Shown in pieces: positions 5,136 to 10,428 of a stretch of 10,428 bases of DNA. Numbering within the stretch: position 1 is the stretch's first letter; every line of letters begins with the position of its first letter. Position numbers and translations under genes: made by a program. The stretch is taken from the NCBI GenBank assembly GCA_020724025.1, contig DYHU01000124.1, positions 1 through 10,428 of the forward strand, read 5' to 3'. Below the pieces are notes generated by a model. It was given only the letters and a program-made list of their open reading frames with translations. It made no database searches and was not told the DNA's origin. Origin of the DNA: Syntrophorhabdus sp. (GTDB taxonomy: Bacteria > Desulfobacterota > BSN033 > UBA1163).

Positions 5136-6581
5136 TTAATCCTTAAATCCATAGGATTTCCAGTTCTTCAAAACCTTTTCCTGGATATCTTTGGGATAGA
5201 CATTATTGAATGAGACCTTGATGGGAAGATCTGATTTTGGCCAGTCGAGGGGAAACGTGCAGTCGAAGAGCACCTGGGATCCGCGGCTCCATTTCCGCTC
5301 TTCTGGATTGGCAAAGGGGTAGAGCGGCGTTCCCGGGGCTTGTTCATATTTCCGGATTCCACGGATGGGATGACATTTGGTGCAGAGGGCGTGGATCACC
5401 TCGTCTTTGTTATAAATATCGGTTTCATTGTCCACAACCACCACCATGGTGAACCACGGGCTCAATTTGCTTCCGAAGACGAGATTGGCAATCTGGGAGG
5501 CGATATTGCTATAAGCGGGTCTCACACCCACGACCACCATATGATGGGTTGATTCCGGAAGCATGTAAACTCCGGTTATGGGTATGCCTTGACTTTCAAG
5601 GAGCTTTCGCATCTCCAGGCCAAGAGAAAAGGAGCGGAGAAGCTGACCTTCATCGGTTGGGACTCCCATGTTGGAGACCGTCAAAATGGGGTTGTTCCGG
5701 AAAGTGATGGCCTTAATACTGTAAACGGTTCTGGGCTCTCTCGGAGAGGTCCGGTAACCCGTATATTCGCCGAAGGGCGCTTCTTCGATTTGGATGTCGG
5801 GAAGCACTTCTCCTTCAATGATGATCTCGGCATGGGCAGGCACTTCAAGATCACAGGTCTCGCACTTGACCAATTCCACCGGCGCTCCCATCAGCATCCC
5901 TGTAAACTCGTCTTCGGGGATGGGCGAGGGTGCACAGGCAGCAACACCGGCGAGCGGGTCGCAACCGATCACCGTCGCAAAAGGCATAGGTTTGTTTTTC
6001 GGGACGTACTTACCATAAAACATTTTCCCCATGTCCGAAAAAGGAAGCACCGGTCCCACCATCGTCTTTTCGTCAAAGACCATCTGGCGGTACATCCCCC
6101 AGTTGACTGCCTGAGTTTCGAGGTCTTTCGATACCACAAAATGCCAGGTTGCCAGATACCTTCCTCCATCTCCGTCGTGGACCATGGGGCCCGGGAGTTT
6201 AAAGAGGTCTGCATCTTTGCCCATCCATATATTCTCTTTGCAGGGGGCTTTCTTCTTATCTACAACGATAGATTTTACGGGTTCACCGGTCGTCCTTCTC
6301 ACATATTCGTCGGAAATTCCGGGTATAGAGGCATCCGGTTTCATCCCCATGGCAATGGCCAGCTTCTTATAAGTTGCCAGAGGCGCGCCAAAAGCTTCAA
6401 ACCCGGGGTAGTCCTTGATCTTTTTGAAATAAGGGGAAGCCGATTTCTTCTCACAGACCCTTCTCACAATAGCGCCCATTTCAAGATCCCAGTCCACCTC
6501 CTGCTCGATGGTCACAAGGTCATTATTCGCTTCAAGAGCTTTGATGAATTCACGGTTGTCTTTATAAAATTTATAGGACAT
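5136..6581 (-). CDS. UbiD-family carboxylase 2 (phenylphosphate carboxylase type)
   Basis: A 481-aa UbiD-family protein. Blocks are DGDGGRYLATWHFVV (136-150), NWGMYRQMV (160-168), ATVIGCDPLAGVAAC (202-216), GAPVELVKCETCDLEVPAHA (232-251), EEAPFGEYTGY (266-276) and a C-terminal region with THHMVVVGV, FGSKLSPWFT, LFDCTFPLDWP and WKSYGF. The prFMN-enzyme triad is intact (R165, E267, E272), and the metal-ligand candidates N160 and E236 are also kept. The LFDCTFPLDW ending instead of the classical SKMGLDAT, and the C-terminus, recall the UbiD branch of phenylphosphate carboxylase and the putative benzene/naphthalene carboxylases. The substrate may be a phenol derivative or aromatic acid. The start has AAGGAGG in front. 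The gene follows HAD protein 1 by 27 bases. Direction (carboxylation or decarboxylation) cannot be read. Confidence 0.92.
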   Translation of the reverse strand: MSYKFYKDNREFIKALEANNDLVTIEQEVDWDLEMGAIVRRVCEKKSASPYFKKIKDYPGFEAFGAPLATYKKLAIAMGMKPDASIPGISDEYVRRTTGEPVKSIVVDKKKAPCKENIWMGKDADLFKLPGPMVHDGDGGRYLATWHFVVSKDLETQAVNWGMYRQMVFDEKTMVGPVLPFSDMGKMFYGKYVPKNKPMPFATVIGCDPLAGVAACAPSPIPEDEFTGMLMGAPVELVKCETCDLEVPAHAEIIIEGEVLPDIQIEEAPFGEYTGYRTSPREPRTVYSIKAITFRNNPILTVSNMGVPTDEGQLLRSFSLGLEMRKLLESQGIPITGVYMLPESTHHMVVVGVRPAYSNIASQIANLVFGSKLSPWFTMVVVVDNETDIYNKDEVIHALCTKCHPIRGIRKYEQAPGTPLYPFANPEERKWSRGSQVLFDCTFPLDWPKSDLPIKVSFNNVYPKDIQEKVLKNWKSYGFKD

Positions 6582-6608
6582 TCGATCTTTCCTCCTTTCT
6601 TTTAATCC

Positions 6609-7151
6609 TCACTTTTCTCCAGTCATCTTTTGAATGACAGACTCCCATTTTCCCTGGGCTTTCAGAATAAATTCGGCAACTTCTCTAACCACTCCCTTGC
6701 CGCCTCCGACACGTGTGATATAATCGGCTGTCTCTTTGGCCTCGATTGCTCCATCGGACGGCGCCGCAGAAAACCCGACCCTTTTCATGACTCCCAGATC
6801 GATCATCTCATCTCCCACATAACAAAAGTCCTCGTCTTTAAATCCTGACTCTTTCTCAAATTCATCAAGTTTTCCGATCTTGGCGGAAGTCCCCCAGAAC
6901 TTTTCAGGAGGGATGCCGTAGATATGGCCCACCTGTTCATCCGCCCTTGAAATTTTGCTGGTGAGGAATGCAACCTCAATCCCTCCTTCCCGAAGGGCCG
7001 CACAGCCCAGACGGTCCCACAGTGAGAAACATTCCGACTTTTTCCCATCATCGGTATAGTAGAGTGTATTGTCAGTCAATATTCCGTGGATATCGAGAAT
7101 GACAAACTTCACCTTCATTGCTTTTTTAACGGCAATATCTTTTGCAATCAT
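6609..7151 (-). CDS. KdsC-like HAD-superfamily protein 1, DxH nucleophile motif
   Basis: A 180-aa cap-less HAD protein of the KdsC / YrbI size class. Motif I is LDIHGILTD (19-27): D20 is the nucleophile, but the second Asp, the general acid/base of HAD phosphatases, is H22. Motif II is FLTSK (62-66), the motif III Lys is K91 or K94, and motif IV is GDEMID (113-118) with D114 and D118. The rest follows the family, with a glycine-rich end GGGKGVVREVAEFIL. Phenylphosphate carboxylase has a HAD-type delta subunit, so a role with the UbiD proteins is plausible, but the Asp-to-His change makes ordinary phosphatase action doubtful. GAGG precedes the ATG at 7151; an internal ATG at 7118 has no ribosome-binding site. 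It is paralogous to the next HAD gene. Confidence 0.88.
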   Translation of the reverse strand: MIAKDIAVKKAMKVKFVILDIHGILTDNTLYYTDDGKKSECFSLWDRLGCAALREGGIEVAFLTSKISRADEQVGHIYGIPPEKFWGTSAKIGKLDEFEKESGFKDEDFCYVGDEMIDLGVMKRVGFSAAPSDGAIEAKETADYITRVGGGKGVVREVAEFILKAQGKWESVIQKMTGEK

Positions 7152-7165
7152 CGCTTCGCCTCACT

Positions 7166-7258
7166 TGGAAAATGGAATGATGGAATACTGGAATACTGAA
7201 AAAAATTCCCTTGTGATTTTTACCCATCATTCCAATATTCCACCTTTCCAATATTCCG
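7166..7258. repeat. TGGAAT-rich repeat, copy B
   Basis: This lies between the two HAD genes. The core 7173-7242 (70 bases) has a left arm TGGAATGATGGAATACTGG, an AT-rich centre and a right arm CCCATCATTCCAATATTCCA, giving an imperfect hairpin. The core is almost identical to the reverse complement of 7866-7937: by eye only a 2-base indel in the centre and one substitution differ. Confidence 0.9.
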
Positions 7259-7271
7259 ATTGATTTTTATT

Positions 7272-7829
7272 CTACTTGTATCCCATCTTGGTCACCTTCT
7301 CGACCCATGCTTCCCACTGTCCCATGGATCGAAGGATGACTTCACTAACCTCGCGGATCGCTCCCCTGCCACCAGGGGCATTGGTGATGTAATCAGCAAT
7401 CTCTTTGACCTCATCAATGGCATCTGCCGTGGCCACAGCAAATCCGACCTGCTTCATCAGTTTGAGGTCGGTGACCTCACAGCCGATATAGCCCACATTC
7501 TCGTCACTGATCCCCAATTCTTTTTTTAACTCCTCCAGTTTTGCCTGCTTGTCTTTAATCCTGTGATAAAATTTATCCAGCTTCAGCTCACGGGCACGGA
7601 AGAGACCCTCTTCGTCAATCGAAGTGGTATCGAGGAAAGCGACCTGAATCCCGTTGGCAGTCAGGGAAAGGTCACCAAAGCCATCCATGTGCCAGAAGGC
7701 ATAACGCCTTTTACCCTCAATATCACAGAAAAAGATGTTCGGAGTAAGGACTCCATGCACGTCATGGGCAAAGAGTTTTACCTTTTTTGCCTTTTCTTTC
7801 GCCTTTTCAATGTTTTTCTCAAAAGCCAT
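7272..7829 (-). CDS. KdsC-like HAD-superfamily protein 2, degenerate active site
   Basis: A 185-aa paralogue of the neighbouring HAD protein. Motif I is HDVHGVLTP (22-30): nucleophile D23 is kept, but the second Asp is H25 and the Asp after LT is P30. Motif II is FLDTTS (65-70), with T68 or T69 as the Thr/Ser. The motif III Lys is probably K97. Motif IV is GCEVTD (116-121), where the first metal-ligand Asp is C117. With two Mg-site positions altered, phosphatase activity is unlikely, so it may act as a structural or binding subunit. It has a good ribosome-binding site (GGAGG). Repeats B and C flank it in inverted orientation. It lies 150 bases after UbiD-like protein 3 and 120 bases before the other HAD gene, the only wide gaps in the operon. 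Confidence 0.88.
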   Translation of the reverse strand: MAFEKNIEKAKEKAKKVKLFAHDVHGVLTPNIFFCDIEGKRRYAFWHMDGFGDLSLTANGIQVAFLDTTSIDEEGLFRARELKLDKFYHRIKDKQAKLEELKKELGISDENVGYIGCEVTDLKLMKQVGFAVATADAIDEVKEIADYITNAPGGRGAIREVSEVILRSMGQWEAWVEKVTKMGYK

Positions 7830-7855
7830 CGATTTCCTCCATTAAAAGATAGCAT

Positions 7856-7977
7856 AGTGGAATAATGGAATATTGGAATGATGGGTAAAAATCAGAAGGG
7901 AATGTTTTTTTCAGTATTCCAGTATTCCATCATTCCAGTTTTTGGTTTGCCATTCTTCCACTATTCCATTATTCCAG
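7856..7977. repeat. TGGAAT-rich repeat, copy C (inverted relative to B)
   Basis: This lies between UbiD-like protein 3 and HAD protein 2. The core 7866-7937 is the near-identical inverted copy of 7173-7242. Beyond the core, more ATTCCA units follow (CCATTCTTCCACTATTCC) and run up to the stop of the UbiD gene. Confidence 0.9.
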
Positions 7978-7979
7978 AA

Positions 7980-9395
7980 TCAATCCTCAAATCCATATTC
8001 TTTCCACCGTGATTTCACCTTGGCCAGGACGCCCTCGGAAAGCTTGATCTCCGTGGGTTTGACTTTCCATTCGAAAGGTATTGTCGCATCCAGGATGATC
8101 CGCGAGGTGATGAACTTGTTGTCATCCGGTCCGAGGGATGGATCGAGGGGGGTCGATCTGCCTCTGTTGATCATCTGCGTCCCCCGTGCGGGATTGTAGC
8201 GGGTGCCGAGCGCCCACCACACCCTCGGAAGATCGTCTGCGTCGATATCGTCATCAACGATGATGACCACCTTAATTCCATACATTCCTGTATTGCTTGC
8301 GATGACCGCCGCCCCGACCTGATCCGCATGACCCGGATACATCTGTTCTACGGAGACGACCACAATGAAGCGTCCCGAGGCTTCCGGCAGGGTATAGACC
8401 GACTTGATGCCCGGAATCTCCATCTTGACCAGATCCGTCCACAAGCTTGCGTTGCGTGTAAAGGCGTAGAGGATATGCTGGTCCCCTACGGGCCTGCCCA
8501 CACTCGTCTCCCAGAGGATCGGGTTGTTTCTGTAGTAAATGCGTTTCACTTCAAGGGCCGGTTTGGGAATCGGCTTAATCAGTTCTTCGGTGTAGTAGCC
8601 CGTATACTCGCCGAAGGGTCCTTCGTCTCTCAAATGCTGGGGATCGATCTCCCCTTCCAGCACGATCTCGGCGGCCGCGGGAATGGGAAGCCCGGTAAAC
8701 TGGCCTCTCACAATTTCAACGGGTTCGCCGCGCAGTGAACTGACGACATCGTAACCGCTCTTGGCCTTGACCGTGGCGGCACTTGTCAAGACATGCAGGG
8801 GATCGCCGCCGATAATGGCGCAGGCAGGCATCTTCTTGCCTGCCTTCCCATACTTCTTCATGATCCTATCGCCCTTCTTTCCCTTGAGGATCTGGACGCC
8901 GACGGTTTTATCATCAAGGATGCCCATGCGGTATGTACCCAGGTTTATGTCACCCGTTTCGGGGTCCTGCAGCACCAGGAATACCGCAGTGCCGAAGTAA
9001 CGGCCGCCGTCCAGTTCAAAAAACTTGGGCGAAGGAAAGGTGAAGGTATCGACCTTGTCGCTTTCGAGGATATTCTCGAAGATGGGGCCGTCCTTCTGTT
9101 CCTTTGCCCGGATAACCTCCTTTACGGCGACATTTACCCATTCCTTCGTAAGCTGGACCATGGAGAGATCCGGACTCTTTCCAAGGATGATGGCCAGCCT
9201 CTTGGTCGTGCCAAATGCACCGGTCAGGACCGGACTCTTATACCCCTTCACATTTTCGAAGAGAAGGGCAGGCCCCCCCCTTTCTTCATTGAGCTTGGAA
9301 ATGTGAGAGATCTCAAGGTCCCAGTCCACCTCGGCCTTGATCCTCTTCAATTCCCTTTCTTTCTCACACTTATTTATGAAATCCCTGAGGTCCAT
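7980..9395 (-). CDS. UbiD-family carboxylase 3, first gene of the operon
   Basis: A 471-aa UbiD-family protein. Blocks are GGPALLFENVKG (40-51), LDGGRYFGTAVFLV (128-141), NLGTYRMGILDDKT (151-164), ACAIIGGDPL (191-200), GEPVEIVRGQFTGLPIPAAA (223-242), DEGPFGEYTGYY (257-268) and, near the end, RIILDATIPFEW then WKEYGFED. The R-E-E active-site set is intact (R156, E258, E263), and metal-ligand candidates N151 and E227 are kept. Its end WKEYGFED nearly repeats the WKSYGFKD end of UbiD-like protein 2, which suggests two related subunits of one complex, as with alpha and beta of phenylphosphate carboxylase (inference). The leader carries a strong AAGGAGGAGG (9398-9407) just before the ATG. The substrate is unknown, with phenol or aromatic-acid chemistry most likely. 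Confidence 0.93.
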   Translation of the reverse strand: MDLRDFINKCEKERELKRIKAEVDWDLEISHISKLNEERGGPALLFENVKGYKSPVLTGAFGTTKRLAIILGKSPDLSMVQLTKEWVNVAVKEVIRAKEQKDGPIFENILESDKVDTFTFPSPKFFELDGGRYFGTAVFLVLQDPETGDINLGTYRMGILDDKTVGVQILKGKKGDRIMKKYGKAGKKMPACAIIGGDPLHVLTSAATVKAKSGYDVVSSLRGEPVEIVRGQFTGLPIPAAAEIVLEGEIDPQHLRDEGPFGEYTGYYTEELIKPIPKPALEVKRIYYRNNPILWETSVGRPVGDQHILYAFTRNASLWTDLVKMEIPGIKSVYTLPEASGRFIVVVSVEQMYPGHADQVGAAVIASNTGMYGIKVVIIVDDDIDADDLPRVWWALGTRYNPARGTQMINRGRSTPLDPSLGPDDNKFITSRIILDATIPFEWKVKPTEIKLSEGVLAKVKSRWKEYGFED

Positions 9396-9429
9396 ATCCT
9401 CCTCCTTTTAATGAACTGAAGTCTCCGCA

Positions 9430-9458
9430 ATTATCTTTTTAAAGTCCCCTCTTGTCAA
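9430..9458 (-). promoter_or_regulatory. Sigma70-like promoter of the UbiD operon
   Basis: On the minus strand TTGACA (9453-9458) is followed by a 17-bp spacer and GATAAT (9430-9435, 5 of 6 matches). The start of transcription would fall near 9423, giving a leader of about 28 bases with the ribosome-binding site. The -35 box overlaps the likely -35 box of the divergent LysR gene (TTGTCA, 9452-9457, plus strand). Confidence 0.65.
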
Positions 9459-9494
9459 TTCATTTGTTTTTATGTTTAAATAACTTAAAGTTAT
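9452..9494 (+). promoter_or_regulatory. lysR-type gene promoter and 15-bp palindrome
   Basis: TTGTCA (9452-9457), 17 bases, then TTTAAA (9475-9480) is a moderate promoter. A perfect palindrome ATAACTT-A-AAGTTAT occupies 9480-9494, at the expected transcription start and 6 bases before the LysR ATG. It contains the T-N11-A form typical of LysR-family sites, so autoregulation and control of the divergent operon are plausible. The site sits some 20 bases upstream of the operon's -35 box. Binding is inferred. Confidence 0.5.
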
Positions 9495-9500
9495 AAAGAG

Positions 9501-10418
9501 ATGAAGAAAAGAAGCCCGCTATACGATTCCGTCAATTCCTTGCTCGTCTTTCATGAGGTGGTGAGACAGAAGAGTTTCTCCAGGGCTGCGGAGGCACTGT
9601 TTATCTCGCAACCGGCTGTGACCAAGCATATCAGAGGGCTGGAGAACAAGGTAGGATGGGGGCTCATTCAGAGAGGCAGAGGCGGATTTAAACTGACCGA
9701 TGCGGGTAAAGTTCTTTTTAAATATGTTCAAAAAATTTCCCGTCATCTCGGGGAGGCCGAAAATCTTCTGGGAAAGCTTCAAGAGGGTCGAGGCGGCCTC
9801 TTAAGGATCGGGACAACCGAGTCCTATTCAAAATGCCTGATGCCCAGGCTCCTCTCCGGATTCCAGAATGCTTTCCCCTCTATCAAAATCGCCCTCGATG
9901 TTGGAAATTCTGAGGAGATTGAGAAGAGCCTCACTGCTTATCAAAATGATCTGGCGCTCATCGGCACGACAAAGACGCCTTCCAAGTTTCAGTCCATTCC
10001 TTTTTTAAAGGAGGAACTTGTTCTGATCGTCTCTCCTTCACATCCGCTGGCTCAAAGAAAAGAGGTCTCTCTTAAAGCGATCAGAGACTTTCCTTTCATC
10101 ATCCGGGCAAAAGGGTCGACGACAAGAAAAATCGTCCTTCAAGCCTTTCATGAAATAGGAATTCGTCCCTCCCTGCTCATCGAGGCGGGCAGTTCGGAGT
10201 TTATCAAGCAGTGGGTTTCGGAAGGGAAAGGGGTTTCCATTTTCGTCAAGAGGATTGCGGAAGAAGAGGCGAGAAGAGGACTGATCAAGATGGTTCCTCT
10301 GAAGGAGAAGCTTTATCTTCAAGTCGTCCTTCTCTTTTTGAAGGAAGAGAGGAACAACCCCGTGGTTAAAACCTTCACCCATTTCATTGAAAACAGGGGA
10401 AAGGAATGGATTGCCTAA
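9501..10418 (+). CDS. LysR-type transcriptional regulator
   Basis: A 305-aa protein of standard LysR length. The N-terminal winged helix-turn-helix covers about residues 13-72 (FHEVVRQKSFSRAAEALFIS, then QPAVTKHIRGLE). A linker helix follows, and the effector-binding periplasmic-binding-protein-like domain begins near residue 97 (LRIGTTESYSKCLMPRLL) and runs to the end, with HPLAQRKEVSL and GSSEFIKQWVSEGKGVSIFV as further family blocks. The start ATG at 9501 has only a weak purine-rich site (AAAGAG) before it. The gene is divergent from the UbiD operon with overlapping promoters, the usual LysR layout, so it probably controls that operon in response to its aromatic substrate or an intermediate. 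The inducer cannot be read from the sequence. Confidence 0.93.
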   Translation: MKKRSPLYDSVNSLLVFHEVVRQKSFSRAAEALFISQPAVTKHIRGLENKVGWGLIQRGRGGFKLTDAGKVLFKYVQKISRHLGEAENLLGKLQEGRGGLLRIGTTESYSKCLMPRLLSGFQNAFPSIKIALDVGNSEEIEKSLTAYQNDLALIGTTKTPSKFQSIPFLKEELVLIVSPSHPLAQRKEVSLKAIRDFPFIIRAKGSTTRKIVLQAFHEIGIRPSLLIEAGSSEFIKQWVSEGKGVSIFVKRIAEEEARRGLIKMVPLKEKLYLQVVLLFLKEERNNPVVKTFTHFIENRGKEWIA

Positions 10419-10428
10419 GATATGGAAA

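Noticed and set aside
5589..6605. Long open frame (338 codons) on the plus strand
   Set aside because: It lies antisense to UbiD-like protein 2, whose minus-strand frame has clear family motifs. The plus-strand translation is rich in His, Phe and Arg and has no recognisable domain, and no ribosome-binding site precedes it.
6609..7829. HAD genes as true KdsC (KDO-8-phosphate phosphatase) for LPS synthesis
   Set aside because: The catalytic second Asp is His in both, motif IV is damaged in one, and the operon contains no KDO or LPS genes.
7166..7977. CRISPR array or tandem minisatellite
   Set aside because: The TGGAAT units are irregular in spacing, there are no unique spacers of constant length, and no cas genes are present. 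The pattern is of inverted hairpin repeats.

Overview
The window looks like a chromosomal segment of an anaerobic bacterium, most likely a deltaproteobacterium (Desulfobacterota, Syntrophorhabdus/Syntrophus-like). This is inferred from gene content: several UbiD-type (de)carboxylases of the phenylphosphate carboxylase kind, plus TGGAAT-rich intergenic repeats. No taxonomic marker gene is present.

Left part (1-2470, + strand): a TGGAAT-rich hairpin repeat, a Crp/Fnr regulator, a VapBC-type toxin-antitoxin pair with its own sigma70-like promoter, a 50-codon remnant of an ADP-forming acyl-CoA synthetase on the minus strand, and a BrnT/BrnA-type toxin-antitoxin pair. The brnT promoter carries a perfect inverted repeat and leaves almost no 5' leader.

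Main part (9395 down to 2488, minus strand): a compact eight-gene operon. In transcription order it encodes UbiD-like protein 3 (471 aa), a degenerate KdsC-like HAD protein (185 aa), a second KdsC-like HAD protein (180 aa), UbiD-like protein 2 (481 aa), an unrecognised 87-aa protein, UbiD-like protein 1 (453 aa), the flavin prenyltransferase UbiX (199 aa), and an archaeal-type CTP-dependent riboflavin kinase (135 aa). The riboflavin kinase appears to start at AUU, overlapping the ubiX stop codon. A TTGACA-N17-GATAAT promoter precedes the operon. A divergent LysR-type regulator (9501-10418) sits on the other side, with a 15-bp perfect palindrome just before its start.

Working model (inference): riboflavin kinase makes FMN, UbiX prenylates it to prFMN, and UbiD-like proteins 2 and 3, perhaps with the 87-aa protein and the HAD proteins, form a phenylphosphate-carboxylase-like complex acting on an aromatic acid or phenol-type substrate. 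The set resembles the alpha/beta (UbiD-like), gamma (small) and delta (HAD) subunits of Thauera phenylphosphate carboxylase. No phenylphosphate synthase is present in the window, both HAD proteins have His where the catalytic second Asp belongs, and the UbiD protein next to ubiX has several altered active-site positions. The substrate and direction of the reaction are therefore open. A nearly identical 70/72-bp repeat flanks the degenerate HAD gene in inverted orientation.
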